Assembly: GCA_002292855.1 (NCBI GenBank)
Contig: DBBY01000044.1
Coordinates: 56,304-79,713 of the forward strand
Source: Flavobacteriales bacterium UBA972
GTDB lineage: Bacteria; Bacteroidota; Bacteroidia; Flavobacteriales; Schleiferiaceae
Direction of reading: 5' to 3'
Length of the DNA stretch: 23,410 nt
Below the pieces are notes generated by a model. It saw only the letters and a list, made by a program, of their open reading frames with translations, searched no databases and was not told the origin of the DNA. A program made the translations under genes and the position numbers. Positions 16,308-23,377 of the stretch are shown here, in pieces (the first letter of the stretch is position 1; each line of letters opens with the position of its first letter).

Positions 16308-17536
16308 TGGCCAGTACTAAGAAGTTGGTCAAGACTTTTAGCGCCCTGGCAATGCTTCGGGCCGTCAACGTGCTGCTGCCATTGGCGTTGTATCCGGTTT
16401 TGCTGCACCGACTCGGAGCCGAACTCCTAGGCCTTGTGGTCTTTGCCCAGGCCGTGGCCACCTACTTTATGGTCGGAGTCAACTACGCGACCGAAACCTA
16501 CGGCACCCGCCTGGTTAGCCGCCTCAAGGACCAGCCCGAGTCCCTGCGCCACGAGGTCAGCCAGCTCTGGTGGATGAAGGTCCTCCTTCTCCTGGTCGTC
16601 TTGCTGGCCTACGGCCTGCTGCTGGCGCTCTGGCCTTTTACTCATCCGCACATTTATGTCTTTGTATTCTCGCTGCACGTGGTGCTTTATGAGGCCTTCT
16701 TCCCGGTTTGGTTTTACCAGGGCATCGACAAGGTGCACCAGGTTACCCTGCTCAATGTGGGCAGCAAAATTTTGGGTGCAGTCCTGCTTTTGAGTTGGGT
16801 CATCGTTCAAAAAGATGCATGGCTGGTGCCCACGGCAAACACCGCCGCGGCGCTTTTCATGATCGTAATCGCCACCTTTATGCTCTACCGCCGCCTTGGG
16901 GGTATTGCTGCGCCGAGCCTGAGCGGAATCATGATTCACCTTCGCGGAGGCTGGCCTTTTTTTGTTACCAGCTTGGCGGGCATGCTCTACGTTAACGCAA
17001 ACCGCGTACTCATTGGCGCGGTGGGCATGGCCGAGGTGGCCTACTACGACCTCGCCGACCGAGTAGTGCAGCTCGCCAAGGCACCGCAGCAGATTTTGGG
17101 GCTCAGCCTTTTCCCGAAGATCAGTGCTTCCGCCGACGACAAGGCCCTGGTGCGTCGCTTTGCTCCCTATTCCGTGGTCGCCAACGCAGTACTCACCGCG
17201 GCGGTTTTTGCGGGTGCTCCGCTAATTGTTGCCCTTCTATCGCCCGGACTCAGCGCCGAGGGCGCCTTTATCTCAGTGTCGGTAATGCAGATTCTCTCGC
17301 TCAATATTTTGGTGGTGGGCCTCGAGAGCATCGTCGTGGTGCAGCAGGCCCTGGCGCAAAACCACGAGCGGGCCGTCATGCGCTTCACTCTGGAATCCGT
17401 CGCGCTTTATGCGGGTTTTGTACTTTCTCTAGTGGCTTTTGGGTACTATCGCGTTACCTGGCTCACCTCGGCCGCGGTCCTGGTGGAATGCTACCTGCTC
17501 CTGCGCACCTTCAGCTACCTGCGCCGTGCCCGATAA
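16307..17536 (+). CDS. wzx: Wzx-type polysaccharide flippase (MOP/MATE superfamily)
   Basis: The protein has 409 residues, mostly hydrophobic, with about twelve membrane segments. The opening (KTFSALAMLRAVNVLLPLAL) and the YGTRLVSR segment near 65-72 are characteristic of the Polysacc_synt family. The second half begins around GGWPFFVTSLAGMLYVNANR and contains VAYYDLADRVVQLAKAPQQI, a typical Wzx signature. It should move the undecaprenyl-linked unit across the inner membrane. It begins in the previous gene's stop codon and its end overlaps the next gene by 11 bases. Confidence 0.9.
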   Translation: MASTKKLVKTFSALAMLRAVNVLLPLALYPVLLHRLGAELLGLVVFAQAVATYFMVGVNYATETYGTRLVSRLKDQPESLRHEVSQLWWMKVLLLLVVLLAYGLLLALWPFTHPHIYVFVFSLHVVLYEAFFPVWFYQGIDKVHQVTLLNVGSKILGAVLLLSWVIVQKDAWLVPTANTAAALFMIVIATFMLYRRLGGIAAPSLSGIMIHLRGGWPFFVTSLAGMLYVNANRVLIGAVGMAEVAYYDLADRVVQLAKAPQQILGLSLFPKISASADDKALVRRFAPYSVVANAVLTAAVFAGAPLIVALLSPGLSAEGAFISVSVMQILSLNILVVGLESIVVVQQALAQNHERAVMRFTLESVALYAGFVLSLVAFGYYRVTWLTSAAVLVECYLLLRTFSYLRRAR

Positions 17537-18395
17537 ACCCCGCATCGCAGGGGTAGTGGTGCTCTACCATCCTGATCTTGAACAGCTTAGTCAGGGTTTG
17601 GCGAGCTACGCCTCGGGCCTTGACCTGCTCTACGTCTTCGCCAATGCTCCCATTGCGGAATTCCCCATCGAGGCCAACCGCGTAGAATGGATCCACAGCC
17701 CCGACAACGTGGGTATTGCTGGCGCCCTCAACGAGGCAACCCGCCGCGCCATCGACCAGGGATTTTCTTGGCTCCTGACGATGGACCAGGACTCCCGCTT
17801 TATTGGCGACGGTTTCTCTGAATTGCGGGGCGCCCTAAACCTGCTCGACCCCAAGGCCGCCCTGCTAGGCCCTGACTACCTCGACCAGGGTCGCAGCGCT
17901 GCCCGCCCTCGCCCGGTTAACCTCTTGATTCAAAGCGGAACCCTCGTGCACCTGCCCAGCTGGCAGGCCATTGGTCCCTTTGACGAGTCGCTCTTTATCG
18001 ACGGCGTAGACCACGACTACTGCCTGCGCGCCCGCCTCAGCGGCTACGGAGTCTATGAGTGGCCCCAAGCCCGTCTGAGTCATGCACTGGGCGACCTGCA
18101 CCCGCTGCCGTCTTGGCTTTTTGCCCTGCACCGCCACAAAAAGTCAGGAATTTCTTTTCACAAGCCCTACCGCGAGTACTATGAGTTTCGCAACAACCTG
18201 TGGCTTCTGCGGCGTTATGGTTTGGCCTTCTCGGGCTGGGCTCTGCTGCGCCTGGGCTACCTTTTGCTACGCCTCTTTTATGCCCTGAGCATTCTGCCCG
18301 AGCGCCGCGAGCGCCTTAGGGCTATTGGGCGCGGACTGCGCGCTGGCCTGGGCCCTCAAACCAAGAAAGCTCTTGATAGTGCTCCGATTTCTTAG
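17526..18395 (+). CDS. GT2 glycosyltransferase, rhamnosyltransferase-like
   Basis: I start at GTG 17526, which overlaps wzx by 11 bases and gives 289 residues beginning MPDKPRIAGVVVLYHP; earlier codons lie inside wzx and read as out-of-frame noise. GT-A marks are VEWIHSPDNVGIAGALNEAT (about residues 55-74), LLTMDQDSRF (DxD-like metal site, about 86-95) and FIDGVDHDYCLRARLSGYGV (about 157-176), which supplies the acceptor-side D. The combination matches the rhamnosyltransferase branch of GT2 (RfbF-like). Donor identity is inferred only. Downstream lies a 59-base gap with a fresh promoter. Confidence 0.82.
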   Translation: MPDKPRIAGVVVLYHPDLEQLSQGLASYASGLDLLYVFANAPIAEFPIEANRVEWIHSPDNVGIAGALNEATRRAIDQGFSWLLTMDQDSRFIGDGFSELRGALNLLDPKAALLGPDYLDQGRSAARPRPVNLLIQSGTLVHLPSWQAIGPFDESLFIDGVDHDYCLRARLSGYGVYEWPQARLSHALGDLHPLPSWLFALHRHKKSGISFHKPYREYYEFRNNLWLLRRYGLAFSGWALLRLGYLLLRLFYALSILPERRERLRAIGRGLRAGLGPQTKKALDSAPIS

Positions 18396-18439
18396 TTTTT
18401 TGCTCAAAGATTGCCGCCAAAGACGCAATTAAAAACCCG

Positions 18440-18447
18440 TATCTTTG
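18440..18447 (+). promoter_or_regulatory. Exact TAnnTTTG -7 box for SLBB export gene B
   Basis: TATCTTTG is an exact consensus match and is followed by GCC. It lies 7 bases before ATG 18455 and 19 before ATG 18467. No clear -33 TTTG is found at the usual spacing. Confidence 0.6.
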
Positions 18448-18454
18448 CCGCCAA

Positions 18455-20866
18455 ATGCCCCAAACCATGCGTTTATCCCGTTTTTATGCCGTCTTGGCTT
18501 TCGCGCTTAGCGCCACCCTCTCTGCTCAAGACTTGGGCGGAATCAAAGTTGATAACCTTAGCGACAGCGACATACGCAACATTTTAAACCAGGGTCAAGC
18601 AAAAGGCCTTGACGTCAGCCAGGGCGAACAGCTTGCGCTCGGCATGGGCCTGCCCGCCGCCGAGGCCGCCAAGTTTAAAGACCGCGTTGCCAAACTCAAC
18701 AGCGGCGGAACCGCCAAAACCGCTGGAGTCGCCGCGCCAACCAAAGCCGTTGACACTGAGGTAGCTGAGAAAAACGACGCCGCAAACGCCAAAGCCGCCG
18801 CTGAGGCGGGCAATGAAGACCCCAACGCCGCACAATCTGCAGGCCCCGCCACCATCTACGGCCAGCAGCTCTTCAGAAACGGAACCCTCAAAATCTTTGA
18901 GCGCAGCCAAGACATTGCGCCCCCTAGTAACTACATCCTCGGAGAAGGCGACGTACTCGGGGTAAGTGCTTATGGAAGCGCCTTCTTTAACAACACCTAC
19001 ACCATCGACAGCCGCGGATTCATCACCCTAGAGGGCATGGGCAAGCTTCAGCTGCGTGGAATAACCTTTGAAGAAGCCACCAAGCTGGTCAAGGGTATGC
19101 TGAGCCGCCGCATCGATTTCGGCAGCAACCAGTTCAACCTCACCTTGGCGACCAGCCGCACCCTGACGGTGAACGTCGTGGGCGAGGTACAAAACCCTGG
19201 AAGCTACAAGCTTCCCGCGATCAATACCGCGTTCAACGCCCTTATGGCGGCGGGCGGCCCCACCAACCTCGGAACCCTGCGCGCCATCAAAATCATGCGC
19301 GAAGGCAAAGTGGTCAAGACCCTTGACGTCTACGAGTTCATGCTCTACCCTAACAGCAAGCTTGACTTTTACCTACAGGACAACGACTACATTGCCGTGG
19401 GCATGGCCGAGCGCCTTGTGACCCTGGGCGGAGCCATTCAGCGCCCCATGATGTACGAACTGAAGGCGAACGAAAACCTTAATAATCTTCTCGATCTTGG
19501 GGGCGGATTTGCTTCAGACGCCTACCGCGGCAAGCTTCAGATTAAGCGCGTGTCGGGCAAAGAGTATAAGCTCATTGACGTCGACGCGGCTCAATTCGCG
19601 ACTACGACCCTTGAGCGCGGCGACCAAGTGGCCGTAGCCAAAATCACCGACCGAATGAGTGAGTACGTTGATGTCGAGGGTGCCGTCTACCTGCCCCAGC
19701 GCATGTCCTATACGCCCGGAATGACCGTCAACCAGGCCATCGCAAGCTCGGGAGGGCTCCTGCCTGACGTCGTGCTTGACAAGGCCTACCTTACCCGCGT
19801 CAAGTCCGACCTTACCCTCGAGTTCATTCCCTTTGACCTCAGCGCCACGACCCCCGTGCTGTCCAACAAAGACAAGATCACTATTGTGGCCAAGCCCGAC
19901 TACGACGAGGGCCTCAACATCTCCGTTGACGGAGCCGTTCGCAGCGCAGTCAACACTCCCTACGCTGACGGCATGACCCTAGGCGACGCTTTGCGCCTCG
20001 CGGGCGGACTCCTGCCCAATGCGGACTACTCGCGCGTAGAGGTGAGCCGTCTCAACGCCTTTAGTGACTTTCAGAAGGGCACCAATCGCCAGGTGCGCAC
20101 CACCGCCCTACTCACTGAGGTGCCCCAGGAGCTCAGTCGCGACCTGACCGCTGACAGCAAGGCCCTCAAGTTTGCCCTGCAGCCCTACGACCAGATTATC
20201 GTGCGCGAAATCCCCGAGTACAAGCTTCAGCAGATGGTCTACATCGGCGGTGAGGTGCAGTACCCCGGCTACTACGCGATTATGAGACGCGACGAGAAGC
20301 TTACCAGCCTCCTAGATCGTGCCGGCGGAGCCACCCGCTACGCTGACATTCGCAACGCCCAGCTCGAGCGCGACAGCACCCCTAACGTGGTGGTTAACCT
20401 GCTCAAGGCGGTGCGCGGAGCCAACTCGCCCTACAACTACATCCTGCTGCCGGGCGACCGCATCTTCTTGCCGCGCGTCGACAACCTCATCAGCATCGTC
20501 GGCACCGGCCACAAGTACTACGAGAACGCGCTCAAGGACGAAATCAACGTGCCCTACGTTCCCGGAACTTCAGCGCGCCGCTACATCAAGGAACACGCCC
20601 TGGGCTTTGCCAAGAAGGCCGACCGCGCCGGCATTTATGTGGAGTATCCCAACGGCAACGTGGACCGCACCAAGAACTTTGGCCTGTTTAAGGACTACCC
20701 AAGGGTCAAGCCGGGCGCAACCATTAACATCGCCATGACCCCCGAGAAGATCAAAGACGAGAGGGACAAGCGCGAGCGCAAGCCCTTTGACATGAACCAA
20801 GCCGTGGCGACGGTTACGGCATCGCTCACGAGCTTCGCGACCTTGTACATCTTGTTGACGCGGTAA
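18455..20866 (+). CDS. Polysaccharide export protein B with SLBB domains (Wza-like)
   Basis: The protein has 803 residues. Either ATG 18455 or ATG 18467 can start it; the second gives the tighter signal peptide MRLSRFYAVLAFALSATLSAQ and a short leader behind the promoter box. An Ala/Lys/Asp-rich linker covers about residues 85-135. Poly_export begins at NYILGEGDVLGVSAYGS (about 158-174). SLBB-like units start near 240 (VNVVGEVQNPGSYKLP), 322, 405, 489 and 595, with a degenerate one near 678. The C-terminus is a hydrophobic helix (ASLTSFATLYILLTR). No lipobox cysteine is present. It is a clear paralogue of export protein A in the same locus, with the same layout but an extra linker. It is followed by upxY after 29 bases. 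Confidence 0.88.
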   Translation: MPQTMRLSRFYAVLAFALSATLSAQDLGGIKVDNLSDSDIRNILNQGQAKGLDVSQGEQLALGMGLPAAEAAKFKDRVAKLNSGGTAKTAGVAAPTKAVDTEVAEKNDAANAKAAAEAGNEDPNAAQSAGPATIYGQQLFRNGTLKIFERSQDIAPPSNYILGEGDVLGVSAYGSAFFNNTYTIDSRGFITLEGMGKLQLRGITFEEATKLVKGMLSRRIDFGSNQFNLTLATSRTLTVNVVGEVQNPGSYKLPAINTAFNALMAAGGPTNLGTLRAIKIMREGKVVKTLDVYEFMLYPNSKLDFYLQDNDYIAVGMAERLVTLGGAIQRPMMYELKANENLNNLLDLGGGFASDAYRGKLQIKRVSGKEYKLIDVDAAQFATTTLERGDQVAVAKITDRMSEYVDVEGAVYLPQRMSYTPGMTVNQAIASSGGLLPDVVLDKAYLTRVKSDLTLEFIPFDLSATTPVLSNKDKITIVAKPDYDEGLNISVDGAVRSAVNTPYADGMTLGDALRLAGGLLPNADYSRVEVSRLNAFSDFQKGTNRQVRTTALLTEVPQELSRDLTADSKALKFALQPYDQIIVREIPEYKLQQMVYIGGEVQYPGYYAIMRRDEKLTSLLDRAGGATRYADIRNAQLERDSTPNVVVNLLKAVRGANSPYNYILLPGDRIFLPRVDNLISIVGTGHKYYENALKDEINVPYVPGTSARRYIKEHALGFAKKADRAGIYVEYPNGNVDRTKNFGLFKDYPRVKPGATINIAMTPEKIKDERDKRERKPFDMNQAVATVTASLTSFATLYILLTR

Positions 20867-20877
20867 TCAGCGCCCAA

Positions 20878-20895
20878 GGCCATTAGCTAATTGCC
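20878..20895. promoter_or_regulatory. 18-base palindrome abutting the upxY start
   Basis: GGCCATTAGCTAATTGCC is an inverted repeat with a perfect 10-base core (ATTAGCTAAT), one mismatched pair and a GGC/GCC end. It ends one base before ATG 20896, so it could be an operator or an RNA hairpin masking initiation. Confidence 0.45.
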
Positions 20896-21432
20896 ATGAG
20901 CGAACAAGCCAACGGCCAACCGCCCAAAGCGGGCCAGGCGGCTTCGCTGCTGGCCTGGCTCGTCATCTATACCAAGCCCCGTTGGGAGAAGAAGTTGGCC
21001 GACCAGCTCACCGCCAAGGGCTTCAGCGTCTACTGCCCCACCCAGCGCGTCAAGCGCCGCTGGAGCGACCGCACGAAGTGGATCGATCAGCCCCTGTTCA
21101 GCAGCCACATCTTCATTCACATGGAGCCCGAGCGCCGCGACGCGGTGTACTTCACGCCCGGATTCGTACGCTTCCTCTTCTGGAACAAGCAGCCCGCCCA
21201 GGTGCGCGAAACCGAAATCGACACCCTCAAGCGCTGGCTCAATGACTTTGACCACGAAGCCATCACGGTGGAGGCCATTGCGCCCGGAACCAAGGTACAC
21301 GTGCAAAGCGGACCCCTTCAGGGCCGTGAAGGCACTGTCCTCGAGCAGCGCGGAACCAAACTCGAACTCTTGCTAGAGGACCTTCAGGTAAAAATCAGCA
21401 TCGACCTCAGCAAGACCGAGGTTCTGCGCTAG
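20896..21432 (+). CDS. UpxY-like transcription antiterminator (NusG paralogue)
   Basis: The protein has 178 residues, typical for UpxY. After a hydrophilic 18-residue leader, the NGN domain starts at WLVIYTKPRWEKKLADQL and continues through GFSVYCPTQRVKRRWSDR and PLFSSHIFIHM. A C-terminal KOW domain carries VQSGPLQGREGTV (about residues 135-147). Such paralogues of NusG load onto RNA polymerase and let it read through capsule operons. In Bacteroides they are normally the first gene of the operon; here it is behind the second SLBB gene. Its target leader is not evident. It ends 12 bases from the convergent wzz B stop. Confidence 0.85.
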   Translation: MSEQANGQPPKAGQAASLLAWLVIYTKPRWEKKLADQLTAKGFSVYCPTQRVKRRWSDRTKWIDQPLFSSHIFIHMEPERRDAVYFTPGFVRFLFWNKQPAQVRETEIDTLKRWLNDFDHEAITVEAIAPGTKVHVQSGPLQGREGTVLEQRGTKLELLLEDLQVKISIDLSKTEVLR

Positions 21433-21444
21433 CTAAAACAGCAC

Positions 21445-22611
21445 TTACTGCTTCAGCGCCGCCGCCTGCTTATTCAAATCACTCAAAAACGCCCGACCGC
21501 CCAAAAACAGCAGGGTCAAAAACACACCCAAAAACCCGCCAATAACGGCAGACTTAAGCTTGGACTCCCGCACGCGCAGCGGGTAGTGGGGGCGGTCAAT
21601 AATGGTAATCAGGGGCTCCTCGCGGGCCGACATGGTCTTGCTGAGCTCGAGGTTCTTCACCAACTCTCCATAAAGCGTGGTCAGCATGGTAACCTTCATC
21701 TGCTTTTGAACCGACGGAACCTTAGCTACCGACTGCACCGTGAACGAGTTCTGGTCTTGGGCCGAAGCAAAGCCGACCATGGCGGCCTGCATTTCAGCCG
21801 AAACCGAATCCACCCTGCGCTCCAGCAGGTCTATGTTGGCCCTGGCGTTGGCCATCTTGGTCTGCACATAGAAGTTGGTAGACTTTGCCGTGAGCAGCTC
21901 CACGAAGGCACCGGTAAAGACCGGGTCGCTGCCGGTGTAGCTGACCGTTACAAAGCTTAGCTTCTTATCAACCTTAGCCACCGCAAGCGACTTCTCTGAG
22001 ACGGCCTTTACCACTACTCCTATTGCGGAATCTTGTTTGGGGTCGCAGCACTTTAAGGGGTCCACGGGGTAGATGCCCAGGGAGTCCCATTTAGCCAATA
22101 ACTTATCGCTGGAGCGCAAATACTGGTCAAGAAGGAGCACGGAGTCTCCCGCCACATAAATCTTGCTGAGCAGCACATCTTGCACGATGCGTCGGCTCTT
22201 CATAAGCGAGAGCAAATTGTCTCCACCTAGGCCTTCGCCGCCCCCGCCCATCGAGAAGCCAAACTGCGAAGCCAAACCGCCCAAACCGCCTGAGCCGCCG
22301 CCTTGCTCCAAGGCAAAATTCAACGAGGCGCTGTAGCTGGGCTTGGCCATTTTGACTTTAAAGTACCCGCCCAAGGCAAAGAGCAGGCCGACCGCCATGA
22401 TTAAAAACTTAAACCTCCAGAGGTAGGCAATAACCGACTTGGCCTTAAGCCAAAGCTCGGCCAAGCTAATCTCGTCTTGGTTGCCTTGATCGCCCCCAGA
22501 CTCCGGGTAGGCCTGCCTGCTGGCCTGCTCGTTAGGCTGCCTGCGCGGTTTATTCTTTGCGTCTGGGGCGTCCATTCCGTGCTGCGAATCGGGTGTTTGG
22601 GCTTTTTTCAT
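21445..22611 (-). CDS. Wzz-like chain-length/export co-protein B
   Basis: The protein has 388 residues from ATG 22611; an internal ATG at 22575 is an alternative. A hydrophilic N-terminal tail of about 45 residues rich in Gln, Asn, Asp and Lys precedes a membrane segment (about 68-86, FLIMAVGLLFALGGYF). A Gly-rich stretch (about 105-130) follows, then a periplasmic domain with predicted coiled helices. The PCP-type proline stretch RPHYPLRVRE leads into a second membrane segment (about 355-375). No kinase domain is present. It resembles wzz A in layout but is more diverged. It is transcribed alone, converging on upxY and diverging from the regulator at 22757. Confidence 0.83.
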   Translation of the reverse strand: MKKAQTPDSQHGMDAPDAKNKPRRQPNEQASRQAYPESGGDQGNQDEISLAELWLKAKSVIAYLWRFKFLIMAVGLLFALGGYFKVKMAKPSYSASLNFALEQGGGSGGLGGLASQFGFSMGGGGEGLGGDNLLSLMKSRRIVQDVLLSKIYVAGDSVLLLDQYLRSSDKLLAKWDSLGIYPVDPLKCCDPKQDSAIGVVVKAVSEKSLAVAKVDKKLSFVTVSYTGSDPVFTGAFVELLTAKSTNFYVQTKMANARANIDLLERRVDSVSAEMQAAMVGFASAQDQNSFTVQSVAKVPSVQKQMKVTMLTTLYGELVKNLELSKTMSAREEPLITIIDRPHYPLRVRESKLKSAVIGGFLGVFLTLLFLGGRAFLSDLNKQAAALKQ

Positions 22612-22615
22612 AAGT

Positions 22616-22623
22616 CAAAATTA
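22616..22623 (-). promoter_or_regulatory. Exact TAnnTTTG -7 box next to the wzz B start
   Basis: Read on the minus strand this is TAATTTTG, an exact consensus match. Only four bases separate it from ATG 22611, so the transcript would be almost leaderless for that start. Confidence 0.55.
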
Positions 22624-22640
22624 CGGCCATTATTGGCTTT

Positions 22641-22660
22641 GCCGAGGCCTGGGCCGAGGC
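22641..22660. repeat. Direct repeat GCCGAGGC in the divergent promoter region
   Basis: GCCGAGGC occurs at 22641-22648 and again at 22653-22660, a 12-base period. A weaker third copy (GCCGACC) lies near 22674. It may be an operator for the divergent genes. Confidence 0.4.
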
Positions 22661-22673
22661 AGCCAACTGCCTT
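22657..22673. repeat. Hairpin in the wzz B/regulator gap
   Basis: AGGCAG (22657-22662) pairs with CTGCCT (22667-22672) around a CCAA loop. The stem may extend by G-T and GGC/GCC pairs. No T-run follows. Confidence 0.4.
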
Positions 22674-22713
22674 GCCGACCATTGGCTCTATTAAGCTATT
22701 AATTGCACCATTT

Positions 22714-22721
22714 TAACTTTA
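22714..22721 (+). promoter_or_regulatory. Possible -7 promoter box for the winged-helix regulator
   Basis: TAACTTTA followed by GC matches TAnnTTTG at 7 of 8 positions. It lies downstream of TTG 22703 and 35 bases before TTG 22757, which argues against 22703 as start. Confidence 0.3.
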
Positions 22722-22756
22722 GCATTTGTTGGTGGCTTAACAATCAACATGTTTCT

Positions 22757-23377
22757 TTGTGTTCAAGTTTGTTACTCACCTGTGCACTTCAAGGGTCGCA
22801 ACTGGGAGTAACCGGGCGAAGCCGTCCCAAACAGCAACTAGCTGCCAGCAACCAAAAACATACCCAAGGTATTTTAGCCTCCCTAATCACCAGCAAGACC
22901 CGCCTTAAGCTCTTGCTCAAGTTCTTTACTCACCCCGACGCTAAAGGTCATTTGCGCGGGCTAGCCGAGGAGTTTGGTGATTCTACCAATTCCGTGCGCA
23001 TTGAGCTCAATAAGCTCGAGGAGGCTGGTCTTCTCCAGCGCCAGGTAAGCGGCCAGAAGATGCTCTACCAGGTCAACAAGTCCAATCCCTTTTATTTTAA
23101 CTTGGTTTCGATGGTGTCGAAGTACCTGGGTTTTGATGAGCTCGTCGAGTCACTCTTGGAGCAGGTCGGAGATTTAAAGGAGGCCTACGTGGTAGGCGAC
23201 TATGCCCGCGGCGTTGATTCCGGAACCATTGAGTTAATTTTAGTCGGTCGGCTGCACGCTGAGGTGGTTGATGATCTGGTAGGTCGGGTCTCGAAGCGGA
23301 TTAACCGCAAGATCATTTACCGGGTAAGCGACACCGAAAACGAACTTGTTCCCCAGCCTCAATTGAGGTTGATATGA
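22757..23377 (+). CDS. Winged-helix regulator with nucleotidyltransferase-like C-terminus
   Basis: The conserved part runs from ILASLITSKTRLKLLLKFF to the end. The winged helix includes HLRGLAEEFGDSTNSVRIEL and LNKLEEAGLLQRQVSGQKML. A C-terminal part with VGDLKEAYVVGDYARGVDSG resembles the GxF/YAxG(x)DS region of a nucleotidyltransferase fold, but the catalytic Asp pair is not clear. The same gene type often sits beside polysaccharide loci in flavobacteria, presumably as regulator. The start is uncertain: only TTG at 22703, 22757 or 22769 lie in frame before the conserved domain, and the intervening residues look unlike the family. The stop overlaps the next gene's ATG (ATGA). Confidence 0.7.
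   Translation: MCSSLLLTCALQGSQLGVTGRSRPKQQLAASNQKHTQGILASLITSKTRLKLLLKFFTHPDAKGHLRGLAEEFGDSTNSVRIELNKLEEAGLLQRQVSGQKMLYQVNKSNPFYFNLVSMVSKYLGFDELVESLLEQVGDLKEAYVVGDYARGVDSGTIELILVGRLHAEVVDDLVGRVSKRINRKIIYRVSDTENELVPQPQLRLI

Noticed and set aside
18366..18402. Possible terminator after the GT2 gene (AAGAAA...TTTCTT followed by six T)
   Set aside because: The stem is only six A/T-rich pairs with a very long loop; too weak to call.
19043..20303. Cluster of six AAGCTT sites in slbb B
   Set aside because: They mostly encode Lys-Leu as AAG-CTT and so reflect codon choice rather than a separate element.
21433..21470. Terminator between convergent upxY and wzz B
   Set aside because: Only a four-pair AGCA/TGCT stem without a T-run is seen in the 12-base gap and its edges.
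22749..22811. Short ATG-started frame (20 codons) before the regulator
   Set aside because: It is out of frame with the regulator, ends quickly, has no recognisable content, and could equally be chance.
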